This document shows, in pieces, positions 1-8,657 of a DNA stretch of 64,000 nucleotides (the stretch's first letter is position 1; every line of letters begins with the position of its first letter). The position numbers and the translations under genes are program-made. The notes under the pieces are model-generated. The model was given only the letters and a program-made list of their open reading frames with translations, searched no databases and was not told where the DNA came from. The DNA comes from Raoultibacter timonensis. Lineage in GTDB: Bacteria; Actinomycetota; Coriobacteriia; Coriobacteriales; Eggerthellaceae. The DNA is taken from assembly GCF_900240215.1 (NCBI RefSeq), contig NZ_LT964681.1, positions 364,368-428,367 of the forward strand. The letters are read 5' to 3'.

Positions 1-1
1 C

Positions 2-1762
2 CAAGAAGCAATCGAAGGCGGCGGCCTGAAGCTCGGCTCGACCGACGGACAGGATGCAACCGAAAGCCTGGGCATCGTCGATGACGAAGCGCTCGAGGCC
101 TCTTCCGAGGAAGCCCTGGACGAGGGTCTCGCACTCAGCGAAAGCTTCGAATCAGAACCATCCCTCCCCGAGATCACCCTTGCAGACGCCACCTTGACCG
201 AGCAGGACAAACGCGACCTCTACGCCATGGGCAGCCTCGGGTTCTTTTTGACGCTGAGGGATTCGGGCAACTATGCGGCCCAGATCCTGAGCAACACCAA
301 CGCGAATATCCTCGGCACTACGACCATCGGCAGAGCCTACGACGCGACGAGCCTCGAGAACATGAAGGCCTCCATCGCATGGCTCAAGAAGTGCAACCAG
401 CTGCGAGCTGCAGAAGGCACCGATCCCCGAACGGGAAAGCCCCTGCAACCTCTCAAGGTAAATCTGCAGCTCATGGCCATAGCGCAGGTGCAAGCCAACT
501 GGTCGGCGCACAACGTGAAGCATTCCGGATTCTGGAATGTCGGAGAAAACCTTGCATGGGGATACAGCGATCCCTTCGCCGGCTGGTACGACGAGGAGAA
601 GGCGCTCTACAAGAAAACAGGCTCGACGGAGGGCGCCGGCCATTATCTCAACATCGTCAGTTCGAACTACGAGACCACCGGCTTTGCGGTAAATCAATAC
701 GGGAGCTACGGAGTTACCCACGGGCAGACGTTTTCCGGGCAGGTGTCGGGCGACACCATGACCGTTGAGCAATTCGAGACGTTTTTCAACCAGTATTACA
801 GCCTCGTGCAGCCAAGCAAGACGGAAAAGGAGCTTTCCGGCTCGACCCGCATCGGAACCGCCATCTCGATTGCCAAAGAATCGTATCCGCAAGGTCCGAG
901 CGGCGTCATCATCGCGAAGTCGACCGACTTTCCCGACGCACTCGCAGCCTCGACGCTGGCAGGCGCCAAAGGCTACCCGATCCTGCTGAATCCATCCGAC
1001 AGCCTCAGCCCCGAGCTGCGCACCTACCTCGTCGGGCTGGGCGGAACGCTCCAGGAAGCAATCCTCATCGGAGATTCGAACGCGTTATCGGAAAAGGGCG
1101 TAAAGCAGGAGCTGGAGAGGTTCGTTCCCACGGTTCGCAGAATCGGAGGCGATTCGAGATTCGAAACGGCCCGGCTGCTGCGCGAAGATGCTAAAAAGGC
1201 CGGCGTATCGGGAGACCTGGCCGTGATCGCGCGATCAAACGACTTTCCCGACGCGCTTTCCATCTCCCCCTACTGTGCTGCAGACGGCGCGCTCATGTAC
1301 CTTGCGGCGCCTGGGACCACGCTCGACAACGCCTCCTTGGCAGAGCTTTCGGGCTGCAGCCGAATCATCATCGTCGGTGATGACAACGCCGTATCGAGCA
1401 AGATCGAATCGGCCTTGAGGGGAACCTCTGCCGAGGTGATCCGCCTTGCAGGCGGCGTCGGCAATCCCTACCCGCAAAGCCGCTACGGCACCTCTGCGAC
1501 CATAGCCCAATGGCTCACGCACCCCCACGGTGCCTGGTTCAACAGCGGTACCGTAACGTTCGCCACCGCGCAGGGCTTCCCCGATGCACTCGCGGGCGGT
1601 CCGCTGTGCGGCCTCTCCCGCACTCCGCTCGTTCTCGTCGATGCGCAAAACTATTCCGCTGTAGTCAACGTATCTGCGGCGAAAGGAGTGTACTGGCTCG
1701 GCTCTCCGAATACGCTTTCGCTCGCCCTTCGAAGCGCGGTCAAAGGCCAAATAGGCTTCTAG
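2..1762 (+). CDS. CAP-domain protein with C-terminal CWB2 cell-wall-binding repeats (5' end outside window)
   Basis: The reading frame is open from the first bases of the window, so the N-terminus and any signal peptide are missing; 586 residues are visible. After an acidic, Glu/Asp-rich stretch (visible residues 1-65) comes a CAP/SCP-like domain at about residues 120-265, with the family-typical NVGENLAWGYS and GHYLNI segments. About three CWB2-type repeats follow (residues 280-586), each carrying the FPDAL-type core (DFPDALAAS, DFPDALSIS, GFPDALAGG) and VIIA/ILIG strands. CWB2 repeats anchor proteins non-covalently to the Gram-positive cell wall, so this is most likely a secreted surface protein. 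The role of bacterial CAP domains is poorly defined. A strong hairpin terminator follows the stop codon. Domain calls are secure; substrate and function are unknown. Confidence 0.9.
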   Translation, partial: QEAIEGGGLKLGSTDGQDATESLGIVDDEALEASSEEALDEGLALSESFESEPSLPEITLADATLTEQDKRDLYAMGSLGFFLTLRDSGNYAAQILSNTNANILGTTTIGRAYDATSLENMKASIAWLKKCNQLRAAEGTDPRTGKPLQPLKVNLQLMAIAQVQANWSAHNVKHSGFWNVGENLAWGYSDPFAGWYDEEKALYKKTGSTEGAGHYLNIVSSNYETTGFAVNQYGSYGVTHGQTFSGQVSGDTMTVEQFETFFNQYYSLVQPSKTEKELSGSTRIGTAISIAKESYPQGPSGVIIAKSTDFPDALAASTLAGAKGYPILLNPSDSLSPELRTYLVGLGGTLQEAILIGDSNALSEKGVKQELERFVPTVRRIGGDSRFETARLLREDAKKAGVSGDLAVIARSNDFPDALSISPYCAADGALMYLAAPGTTLDNASLAELSGCSRIIIVGDDNAVSSKIESALRGTSAEVIRLAGGVGNPYPQSRYGTSATIAQWLTHPHGAWFNSGTVTFATAQGFPDALAGGPLCGLSRTPLVLVDAQNYSAVVNVSAAKGVYWLGSPNTLSLALRSAVKGQIGF

Positions 1763-1821
1763 AGCCCGATGCCCAACCCTCGCGGGGCTCGAGTGCCCCT
1801 TCGACGTTCGACCCCCGCTTG

Positions 1822-1855
1822 CACCAAGACCCCTGCATAAGCGGGGGTCTTGGTG
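1822..1855 (+). terminator. Rho-independent-type hairpin after the CAP/CWB2 gene
   Basis: A perfect 12-bp inverted repeat (CACCAAGACCCC at 1822-1833 and its complement at 1844-1855) encloses a 10-nt loop, about 60 bp after the stop codon. The T tract is weak, so efficiency is uncertain, but stem length and position support transcription termination. Confidence 0.75.
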
Positions 1856-1978
1856 TATTGACGGATAAAGCTTCGCCCAACGCAACCGCACGTGCGTTAT
1901 TTGCTATGCTGTTGCGCGTTGCCGAACGGCCTGCGCCGGCGGCAGCGAATCGTATGCCAAGAGAAAGACGGAGCACCC

Positions 1979-3343
1979 ATGCAGATCACGCCAGCCGAAA
2001 TCCGCGAAACCCTTGCGATGGTGAACAAGCAGCACCTCGACATCCGCACCATTACGCTGGGATTGAATCTGCGAGGTTGCACGCATGAAGACATCGATGT
2101 CATGGCGACCAAGGTCTACGATCGCATGGCGAGCGCCGCAGAGCAGCTCGTACCCACCGCCGAACAGCTCGAACGCGAATACGGCATCCCGATCATCAAC
2201 AAACGCATCTCTGTTACGCCGATCGCCGAGATCTGCGCGGCAACCGATGCGGTCGATCTCACCCCCTTGGCCATCGCAATGGACAAAGCAGGCAAGGAGG
2301 TCGGCGTCGACTTCGTCGGAGGATTCTCGGCACTCGTGCATAAGGGAGCATCGAAGGCCGACATCAAGCTCATGGAGTCGATCCCCCACGCCCTTTCCGT
2401 TACCGACAACGTATGTTCATCGGTCAATGTCGGCTCGACCCGTGCGGGCATCAACATGGATGCCGTGCTAAAAATGGCGGGCATCGTGAAAGCGCCCGCC
2501 GAAGCGCCCGCCGACCGCCAGTGCATCGGAGCCGGCAAGCTCGTCGTGTTCTGCAACGCCGTCGAGGACAACCCGTTCATGGCCGGCGCGTTCCACGGAT
2601 CGGGGGAAGCCGATGCGGTTGTAAACGTCGGCGTCTCGGGCCCGGGCGTCGTGCGCGCCGTGCTCGCCGACATGCCGAAAGACGCCGACATCACGAGCGT
2701 CGCCGAAGCGATCAAGGCAACCGCCTTCAAGATCACCCGTGCAGGCGAGCTCATGGCGCGCGAGGCATCCAAACGCCTCGGCGTAAGCCAGGGCATCCTC
2801 GACCTGTCGCTTGCCCCCACCCCGGCAGAAGGCGATTCGGTTGCCGAGATCCTCGAAGCCATCGGCGTGGGCACCTGCGGAGGCCCCGGCACCACGGCAG
2901 CGCTCGCCATGCTCAACGATGCCGTCAAGAAGGGCGGCGTCATGGCCTCGTCTTCGGTCGGCGGCCTCTCGGGCGCATTCATTCCGGTTTCGGAAGACGC
3001 CGGCATGATCCGCGCTGCGGAGGAAGGCGCGCTCTCGATCGAGAAACTCGAAGCCATGACCTGCGTATGCTCGGTCGGCCTCGACATGATAGCCATTCCC
3101 GGCGATACGACGGTCGAAACGATCTTCGGCATCATCGCCGACGAATGCGCAATCGGCATGATCAACAACAAGACGACTGCGGTGCGCATCATTCCCGCCA
3201 TCGGGAAGACCATCGGCGACAAGCTCGATTTCGGCGGCCTTCTGGGCTATGCTCCGATCATGCCCGTGAATCAGTATGCGGGCACCGTGTTCGCCCATCG
3301 CGGCGGCCGCTTCCCCGCCCCGCTCAATTCGCTGAAGAACTAA
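1979..3343 (+). CDS. UPF0210 / PFL-family protein (DUF711)
   Basis: The 454-residue product matches the conserved UPF0210 family, which databases call PFL family protein because of a distant glycyl-radical-enzyme-like fold. It starts [12 protein letters not shown] and contains the conserved DVDTTPLAIA-like block (here [16 protein letters not shown]) and the Gly-rich [13 protein letters not shown] segment near residue 300. The ATG at 1979 is chosen because similarity begins there; the frame extends 29 codons upstream but that part looks non-coding. In many genomes this gene follows a small ACT-domain gene; none is present here, where the upstream neighbour is the surface protein. The biochemical function is unknown. 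It converges on the toxin-antitoxin pair with only 7 bp between stop codons. Confidence 0.88.
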   Translation: MQITPAEIRETLAMVNKQHLDIRTITLGLNLRGCTHEDIDVMATKVYDRMASAAEQLVPTAEQLEREYGIPIINKRISVTPIAEICAATDAVDLTPLAIAMDKAGKEVGVDFVGGFSALVHKGASKADIKLMESIPHALSVTDNVCSSVNVGSTRAGINMDAVLKMAGIVKAPAEAPADRQCIGAGKLVVFCNAVEDNPFMAGAFHGSGEADAVVNVGVSGPGVVRAVLADMPKDADITSVAEAIKATAFKITRAGELMAREASKRLGVSQGILDLSLAPTPAEGDSVAEILEAIGVGTCGGPGTTAALAMLNDAVKKGGVMASSSVGGLSGAFIPVSEDAGMIRAAEEGALSIEKLEAMTCVCSVGLDMIAIPGDTTVETIFGIIADECAIGMINNKTTAVRIIPAIGKTIGDKLDFGGLLGYAPIMPVNQYAGTVFAHRGGRFPAPLNSLKN

Positions 3344-3350
3344 CGTTTAC

Positions 3351-3674
3351 CTACGGCGAATCAAATCGCATATCGTGCAGCTCGTATAGTTGCGTCTGGT
3401 GAAACATACGGACGAACAGTACTTGATCGCCTTCTATTCGGTATACGATCACGCAATTACGCACAAAATGTTCCCGAGCGTTTCGTGCATGTAAAGTCGG
3501 TTTGCTCGAAACGGCGTGTACGAAGGGGTTCTCGGACAAGAGTCCGATCGCATTATCCACTTCGCCAAGCAGGCTGAGGGCAGCTTGCGGGGATTTTAGC
3601 ACCTCGACAAGGTATTTAAGTGCGCCATCGTAGTCGTTTTCGAAAGACTCCGTCTTATTGACCGCATAGACCAT
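3351..3674 (-). CDS. RelE/ParE-type toxin of a toxin-antitoxin pair
   Basis: This 107-residue basic protein has the ParE/RelE-superfamily layout: an N-terminal helical part with regular spacing (ALKYLVEVLKSPQAALSLL), then the ENPFVHAVSS and VRNCVIVYRIEGDQVLFVRMFHQ strands that match the typical Y-x-V-x-Y-x-V-x-x-x-x-H core near the C-terminus. Members act as mRNA interferases or gyrase poisons; which applies here cannot be told from sequence. The ATG at 3674 is preferred because it overlaps the 3' end of the antitoxin gene by 20 bp, a normal arrangement for translational coupling; the frame extends further upstream only inside the antitoxin gene. Family assignment is good, target unknown. Confidence 0.8.
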   Translation of the reverse strand: MVYAVNKTESFENDYDGALKYLVEVLKSPQAALSLLGEVDNAIGLLSENPFVHAVSSKPTLHARNAREHFVRNCVIVYRIEGDQVLFVRMFHQTQLYELHDMRFDSP

Positions 3675-4029
3675 ACTTCTTGCGCATTCTCTCTTGCATT
3701 TCCCCAGCTGGCCCCACTCGCCCCTCGCGCACATCTTGTTCGGCCTCTTTGAGCTTGGCCGCTACGGAAACTACTCTTGGCTTGACTTTTCGATACTCTT
3801 CGATCAGCTCTTCGCCCTCGAACCCTTGCTCGATAAGATGGCGGAGGACGTCGACGGTTATATCTTCATCGTCGACGTTCAGAGGCTGGAGCAGCAACCC
3901 TTGCTCGGTCCACGTGCAGAGCGCGTATTCCCCAAAACCACCTTCTTCGTAAATCTTTGCAGGGATCGTAATCTGCCGCTTGCTTGAGATCTTTATCGTC
4001 TGCGATTCCGCTAACGCTGCCATACCCAT
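3655..4029 (-). CDS. AbrB/SpoVT (MazE-like) family antitoxin
   Basis: A 124-residue protein whose first ~55 residues form a swapped-hairpin AbrB domain (IKISSKRQITIPAKIYEE). The rest is an acidic helical tail (DDEDITVDVLRHLIEQGFEGEELIEEYRKVKP) of the type that wraps around and neutralises a partner toxin. An AAGGAGG ribosome binding site lies 5 bp before the ATG at 4029. It is the first gene of the pair, with the toxin overlapping its 3' end. AbrB-type antitoxins usually bind their own promoter; a palindrome immediately upstream (4042-4055) is a good candidate site. Confidence 0.82.
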   Translation of the reverse strand: MGMAALAESQTIKISSKRQITIPAKIYEEGGFGEYALCTWTEQGLLLQPLNVDDEDITVDVLRHLIEQGFEGEELIEEYRKVKPRVVSVAAKLKEAEQDVREGRVGPAGEMQERMRKKYGLCGQ

Positions 4030-4041
4030 CGCTGCCTCCTT

Positions 4042-4062
4042 ACCAAGCGCTTGGTGCTTGGT
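4042..4062 (-). promoter_or_regulatory. Candidate operator of the toxin-antitoxin operon
   Basis: A perfect 14-bp palindrome, ACCAAGCGCTTGGT (4042-4055), is followed by a third half-site GCTTGGT (4056-4062). It lies directly upstream of the antitoxin ribosome binding site. AbrB-type antitoxins commonly autoregulate through inverted repeats at this position; binding here is inference. Confidence 0.55.
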
Positions 4063-4071
4063 TTTAGAATA

Positions 4072-4326
4072 CTACTGGTCGATGAGAATTGCATCTTTTT
4101 TTCGTAGCGGAATCACCCATCGGCAACAATGGCTCCCCGTGAACCGCCACAAATCCTGTACGCTCATGCGGGTCAGCTCTTTTTCCGCAGCGAGTTTTCT
4201 CCTGCACCACGCGTATGCTGCCACGAAAACAATGAGGAAAATCACGATAACGGGTGCAGATAGAGCCGTCTCACTCGCCTCCGCTCTTGGTTTTACGGTA
4301 TTCGGATATAAGGGCTTTCGCCGCAT
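4072..4326 (-). CDS. Small single-pass membrane protein (start uncertain)
   Basis: A possible 84-residue product with one hydrophobic helix at about residues 24-42 (APVIVIFLIVFVAAYAW), followed by a basic cytoplasmic-looking stretch (CRRKLAAEKELTR). The only ATG before the helix (4326) makes it overlap the end of the DUF2089 gene by 56 bp, and no ribosome binding site supports it; a start nearer 4270 is not obvious either. Position directly after a DUF2089 regulator suggests co-transcription. No homologue recognised; could be spurious. Confidence 0.4.
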   Translation of the reverse strand: MRRKPLYPNTVKPRAEASETALSAPVIVIFLIVFVAAYAWCRRKLAAEKELTRMSVQDLWRFTGSHCCRWVIPLRKKDAILIDQ

Positions 4327-4576
4327 CGAAATCGATCTTCTCGTTTACGGCGAGCCTCTTGATCAGGGCGATGGACGAATCGTTTTCGATACCCTCGCCT
4401 ATCCTAATCTTCTGGATCAGCCGGTCGAGGCGCAACCGAACCGTCGGGTACGTCACCCCGTATTGCCGCGCGACCTCCTTGAGCGAGCCGGATGCGAGCA
4501 GGAACCGCTTGACGAACGCCGCGTCCTCGTCGTCGAGCTCGGCCATCCATGCAGGAACCACTTCGATGGCCACCAT
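4271..4576 (-). CDS. DUF2089-family helix-turn-helix protein
   Basis: The 101-residue protein has the DUF2089 pattern: a helical N-terminus (LDDEDAAFVKRFLLASGSLKEVARQYGVTYPTVRLRLDRLI) that reads as a sigma-70-region-4-like helix-turn-helix, then a helical C-terminal part (IALIKRLAVNEKIDFDAAKALISEYRK) resembling a SHOCT-like tail. Such proteins are presumed DNA-binding regulators. The start is ATG at 4576 or the adjacent GTG; the GGAGG ribosome binding site sits only 3 nt before the ATG and lies within a 28-bp perfect palindrome. The target is not known; autoregulation through the palindrome is plausible. Confidence 0.72.
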   Translation of the reverse strand: MVAIEVVPAWMAELDDEDAAFVKRFLLASGSLKEVARQYGVTYPTVRLRLDRLIQKIRIGEGIENDSSIALIKRLAVNEKIDFDAAKALISEYRKTKSGGE

Positions 4577-4579
4577 CGA

Positions 4580-4607
4580 CCTCCTTTACTTTTAAAAGTA
4601 AAGGAGG
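4580..4607 (-). promoter_or_regulatory. 28-bp perfect palindrome overlapping the DUF2089 ribosome binding site
   Basis: Positions 4580-4607 read identically on both strands: CCTCC, then TTTACTTTTAAAAGTAAA, then GGAGG. The GGAGG nearest the gene is the Shine-Dalgarno sequence of the minus-strand DUF2089 gene. The element could be a DNA operator for a dimeric regulator, or fold in RNA and sequester the ribosome binding site, or both. Confidence 0.65.
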
Positions 4608-4668
4608 AATTATCGCTTTAGTTTTTGATTGTGTATCAAAAGCGTGCGGAACATGGCGCGCTGGAGCC

Positions 4669-5037
4669 CTACCGTTTCGGCAGAACCTCGGCACCGAACG
4701 GCATAAGAGCGAGCTTGGCCTGTTTGAAACACTGCAAGCCGAACGGTATGCCGACGATGGTGATGCAGAGGATCACGCCGTTGACGAGCGCCTCGAGCGC
4801 AAGAAAAATGCCTCCGAAGATGAGCCACACGATGTTCGCAAGCGCGGAGGGAACGCCTCCCCCGTACTCGACTTCCTTGCCGAACGGCAAAAACGCTAGC
4901 CCCGCCATCTTGAAGCACTGAAGGCCGCCGGGAATTCCCACGATGGTGATGCACCAGAGGCATCCAACGAGGATCCAACTCAGTCCCTGCCAAAGCCCTG
5001 CGAAAACAAACCAGAGGATGTTGCCGATCACGCTCAT
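4669..5037 (-). CDS. YccF-domain inner-membrane protein
   Basis: A 122-residue hydrophobic protein made of two homologous halves. Each ends in the YccF signature CITIVGIPxGLQCFKxAxLAxxPFGxEV (residues ~35-60 and ~90-118). The duplicated domain and the amphipathic/hydrophobic segments fit the YccF (DUF307) family, whose function is not established. The ATG at 5037 overlaps the stop codon of tlyA (ATGA), so the two are probably translated together. Upstream in-frame ATGs lie inside tlyA and are not needed. Confidence 0.85.
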   Translation of the reverse strand: MSVIGNILWFVFAGLWQGLSWILVGCLWCITIVGIPGGLQCFKMAGLAFLPFGKEVEYGGGVPSALANIVWLIFGGIFLALEALVNGVILCITIVGIPFGLQCFKQAKLALMPFGAEVLPKR

Positions 5038-5885
5038 GAGCCGCTCCCTTGCTTCTCGTTTGAAACACCGTCGAGCGACTCGGTGAACGAGCCGCTCGAC
5101 GCGGCCCGCTCCGTCGCATCGCAACCGCGGGAAACGCCGGCGCGCTCGGCTCCATCACCCCGATACACCGCTCTCACCAGGTATTCGATATTGCCCTCAG
5201 GACCCGTAATGGGAGATTCGACCACCCCTGCCGGATCGAACCCCGCAGCAGCGAGCGCCTCCCGAACCTCGGCAACCACGCGCTCGCGCACCGCTTCATC
5301 GCGGACGACGCCACCTTCGGTTTCCCCTGGCTTCGATTCGAACTGGGGCTTCACGAGCCCCAGAAAAACCGACCCCCGATCGGAAAGGCTGGCGAACACC
5401 GGCGCCAGTTGCGCTAAGCCGATGAAGCTCAAATCCGCAACCAGTACATCGAACGGCGCCTCGAGCGTCGAGGGGTCGGCGAGCTTGATATTCGTTCGCT
5501 CGAACACCGCAACCCGAGGGTCCTGCCGCAGCGACCAAGCCAGCTGCCCGTAGTTCACATCCACGCACGCGACGCTTTTTGCGCCCGCCTGCAGCAAGCA
5601 GTCGGCGAATCCCCCCGTCGACGATCCGATATCGATGCAGCGCAAACCCCGCACATCCTGTGAGAACGCGTCGAGCGCCCCCTGGAGCTTATGCCCCCCA
5701 CGCGAAACGAATCGCCTGCGGTTCTTTATAACCACATCGGCATCGGGAGAAACGCGCACAGCGGCGCTCGTCGCATACACGTCGTCGACCTTGACCTCGT
5801 GGGCGAGCACGGCGCGGAGTGCGGCGTCGACATCGGGAAAATAGCCCTGTTCGACCAACAGCGTATCGAGGCGGATCTTCTTCAC
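5034..5885 (-). CDS. tlyA: TlyA-family rRNA (ribose-2'-O)-methyltransferase
   Basis: The 283-residue protein begins with an S4 RNA-binding domain (MKKIRLDTLLVEQGYFPDVDAALRAVL, residues 1-60), followed by an FtsJ-like SAM-dependent methyltransferase domain. Within that domain are motif I CIDIGSSTGGFADCLLQAGA (about residues 82-102), the ADLSFI motif near 150, and the VKPQFE motif near 180. TlyA enzymes 2'-O-methylate 16S/23S rRNA and affect capreomycin sensitivity in mycobacteria; older annotations call them hemolysins. The start is a GTG at 5885. The C-terminal ~40 residues extend beyond the usual family end and look low-complexity. yccF follows with a 4-bp overlap. Confidence 0.9.
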   Translation of the reverse strand: MKKIRLDTLLVEQGYFPDVDAALRAVLAHEVKVDDVYATSAAVRVSPDADVVIKNRRRFVSRGGHKLQGALDAFSQDVRGLRCIDIGSSTGGFADCLLQAGAKSVACVDVNYGQLAWSLRQDPRVAVFERTNIKLADPSTLEAPFDVLVADLSFIGLAQLAPVFASLSDRGSVFLGLVKPQFESKPGETEGGVVRDEAVRERVVAEVREALAAAGFDPAGVVESPITGPEGNIEYLVRAVYRGDGAERAGVSRGCDATERAASSGSFTESLDGVSNEKQGSGS

Positions 5886-5941
5886 GGGCGCACTGCCTGC
5901 GCTACAGCCGTTTTACTCTGGCAGCCTTCATGCAGCACGTC

Positions 5942-8344
5942 CTACACCAGCTCTTCCTGGCGCTTCGCATGCCATGACCCGAACGCCTGGTACAGCAGGT
6001 TGAACACCGGCACGGCGATTGCGGCGGCCACCGCGAACGCCACGACCATCGATTGGGTGAACGGCTCGATGCCGAACAGGCTTGGAAACACCGTCGAGCC
6101 GAGTATTACACCGCCTATCACGACGACGATAAGAGCAGCCCTGATGGGCGTGAAGGGAAACGACAGGCGTACGATGAGCAGCAGCCCCACCCACGCCGTA
6201 ACGAGCACGCACATGGTCGACACCTGTGCGTAGTCGAGCCCGAGCGTCGTATAGGAAACGATGTTGAGACCGAGCACGGCCAGGATCGCCGTTATCGAGC
6301 CCGGCAGCGATCGCACGATCACGTTGACGAGAAATTTGCCTTTGATGCGATCCTTATTCGGCTCGAGCGCAAGCACGAACGAAGGCAATCCGATCGTGAA
6401 CGCCGAGATGAGCGTCATCTGAATGGGCTGGAACGGATACTGCCACGGCAGGATGATGAAGCATACCGCGAGCACCATCGAGAGCACCGTCTTCACGAGG
6501 AAGAGCGAAGCCGAGCGCTGCAAATTGTTGATGGCCCGCCTGCCCTCGGCCACCACCTTCGGCATCGAGGCGAAGTCGTTGTTCACGAGCACCAGCTGGG
6601 CAACGTTGCGTGCGGCGTCCGACCCGGCGGCCATCGCCACCGAGCAATCGGAAGCCTTGAGCGCGAGCACATCGTTCACGCCGTCGCCGGTCATCGCTAC
6701 GGTATGGCCCTCTTTCTGGAGCGCGAGCACGAGCTTCTTCTTCTGCTCGGGTGTCACGCGGCCGAACACCTGATAGCAGGTTGCAGCGTTTTCGAGCGCC
6801 GCGTCGGAAAGAAGCGTCGTCGCATCCACGTACGCATCCGCATGGGGGATGCCGACGATCTGCGCGATTCCCGATACGGTACGGGGATCGTCTCCCGAAA
6901 TGACTTTGAGATCGACGCCCTGTTCGATGAAGTACTGTATCGTCTGAGCAGCCGTCGAACGGATCTGATCCTTGATGGCGATGAGCGCAAGCGGCTGGGG
7001 CCTGCCCGCGATCCTCCCCTCGTCGTCGAATCCATCGACACGGGCAAGCACCATAACGCGGGCGTTTTGCGCGAGCTCTTCGACCCGATTCTTGACCGTC
7101 GCGTAGTCTTTGCCGAGCACGAACTGAGCGGCCCCCATCACGTAGCTCGCTCCGCCCTCGAACACCGCGCCCGACCATTTCTTGTCGGAGGAGAACGGGA
7201 TAACGCGTTCGATGCCGTACTTTTTCACGGATCGGTCGGATGGCTTCGTGCGTCTCCGGGAATGGCGCACAGCTCCTGGCTGCGGAATGACGTCCTGGTA
7301 GTAATCGATGATGGCCTGCGCCGTTTCGTTCGGATCTTCGTCTGCATCCGCAATCGAATAGAATGCGCCGTTGGCTTCGCCCTCGTCGCAATCGCCGAGC
7401 GTCACCACCCGATCGACCTCCATCTTGCCGGTCGTGATCGTGCCGGTCTTATCGAGGCACAGCGTATCGACGCGCGCAAGCGTCTCGATGCAGTACAGCT
7501 GCTGGACCAACACCTTGCTGCGCGAGAGGCGCACAACCGCCACCGCGAGCACCGTCGAAGTGAGCAGGATGAGGCCTTCGGGAATCATGCCCACGAGCGC
7601 CGCAACCGACGAGAGGATGGCGTCGTTGAGCTCGATATAGGCGCCCGTGAAGTACTCGCGCGCGAAGAGTATCGCGCCGAGCGGGAAGATGATGATGCTC
7701 ACGAATCGGATGATGCCGTTCAGGCTGTTCATGATTTCGGAATTGACGGCCTTGTGTTCCTTGGCCTCCGCGCTGATCTTAGCCGCGTAGTTGTCGGCGC
7801 CGACATGCGTTACCTGGGCGTACACCGTACCCGCATTGACGAAGCTTCCGCTCATGAGTTCGGAGCCGGCCTCTTTTCGCACGAGCTTGCTCTCGCCTGT
7901 CAACAGGCTCTCATTCACATCGCACGTGCCGTGCACAACCACTGAGTCGGAAGGAACCTGATCGCCGCGCCCAAGCACGATGATGTCTCCGAGCACCACC
8001 TCGTCGACGGAAATCTCCTGGCGCGCGCCATCGCGCATCACATCGACTTTCGAACTGGCAATGATGCTCAAGCGATCGGTCGTGCGCTTGGAACGGACCT
8101 CCTGGATGATGCCGATCGCCGTGTTGCACACGATGACGATCATGAACAGCATGTTCTTATAGGAGCCGGTGATGAAAACGAAGCAGGCCAGAATGAGGTT
8201 TATTGCGTTGAACAACGTACATACGTTGGACACGACGATCTGCTTGATCGAGCGCGTCTTAACCGATGCATCGACATTGACCTGACCGCGCGCAACGCGT
8301 GCAGCAACATCCGAAGAAGAAAGGCCTTCGAGCTTCTTGTCCAT
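5942..8344 (-). CDS. P-type cation-transporting ATPase (CtpE/P2-like)
   Basis: An 800-residue P-type ATPase. It contains the actuator TGES motif (149-152), the M4 PEGL segment (255-258), the phosphorylation motif DKTGT with Asp298, and the hinge TGDGVNDV. There are membrane pairs before the actuator and before Asp298, and about six helices at the C-terminus. PEGL in place of the heavy-metal CPC motif points to the P2/CtpE-type group that moves Ca2+ or other main-group cations, not copper or zinc; ion specificity is inference. A Ser/Arg-rich insertion (about residues 355-375) interrupts the nucleotide-binding domain. An AAAGGAGG ribosome binding site precedes the ATG at 8344. It is monocistronic as far as can be seen. 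Confidence 0.9.
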   Translation of the reverse strand: MDKKLEGLSSSDVAARVARGQVNVDASVKTRSIKQIVVSNVCTLFNAINLILACFVFITGSYKNMLFMIVIVCNTAIGIIQEVRSKRTTDRLSIIASSKVDVMRDGARQEISVDEVVLGDIIVLGRGDQVPSDSVVVHGTCDVNESLLTGESKLVRKEAGSELMSGSFVNAGTVYAQVTHVGADNYAAKISAEAKEHKAVNSEIMNSLNGIIRFVSIIIFPLGAILFAREYFTGAYIELNDAILSSVAALVGMIPEGLILLTSTVLAVAVVRLSRSKVLVQQLYCIETLARVDTLCLDKTGTITTGKMEVDRVVTLGDCDEGEANGAFYSIADADEDPNETAQAIIDYYQDVIPQPGAVRHSRRRTKPSDRSVKKYGIERVIPFSSDKKWSGAVFEGGASYVMGAAQFVLGKDYATVKNRVEELAQNARVMVLARVDGFDDEGRIAGRPQPLALIAIKDQIRSTAAQTIQYFIEQGVDLKVISGDDPRTVSGIAQIVGIPHADAYVDATTLLSDAALENAATCYQVFGRVTPEQKKKLVLALQKEGHTVAMTGDGVNDVLALKASDCSVAMAAGSDAARNVAQLVLVNNDFASMPKVVAEGRRAINNLQRSASLFLVKTVLSMVLAVCFIILPWQYPFQPIQMTLISAFTIGLPSFVLALEPNKDRIKGKFLVNVIVRSLPGSITAILAVLGLNIVSYTTLGLDYAQVSTMCVLVTAWVGLLLIVRLSFPFTPIRAALIVVVIGGVILGSTVFPSLFGIEPFTQSMVVAFAVAAAIAVPVFNLLYQAFGSWHAKRQEELV

Positions 8345-8657
8345 CGCACCTCCTTTGCCGTAATCACACCAGTATAGAGGACGAAAAAGCAGGTGATTTT
8401 CCCGTACACGGTTTGCACATGATTACGTAACCGAACGTACGCCCGCGCCGGAACACCGCCGAAAGCGAACCGACCCCGGAACCTCCTTTGCGCGAGCCCG
8501 TCGCGTTGGCCTCGGCTTCCGCAAACCGCGTTTCGAAAAGAGCCGCAGCAGCCCGTCGATTCAAAATCTTAATGCGTCCCTAATGCCGTGGCGCAGAACC
8601 TTAAGGCCCCGCTTACATCCGAAACTCTATGATTGATGCAAAGCGAAGGAGGCAACT
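8345..8657. other. Intergenic region between the ATPase gene and a small membrane-peptide gene
   Basis: About 310 bp between divergent genes. A TATACT hexamer on the minus strand (8371-8376) could be the -10 element of the ATPase gene, but no convincing -35 lies at the right distance. No coding region or hairpin of note is visible; both flanking promoters presumably lie here. Confidence 0.5.

Noticed and set aside
1892..1978. 29-codon in-frame extension of the UPF0210 gene
   Set aside because: The extension is Cys/Arg-rich and unlike the family N-terminus, which begins at ATG 1979.
5942..7945. 630-codon plus-strand frame opposite the P-type ATPase
   Set aside because: The ATPase on the other strand carries every catalytic motif; this frame is a complement artefact.
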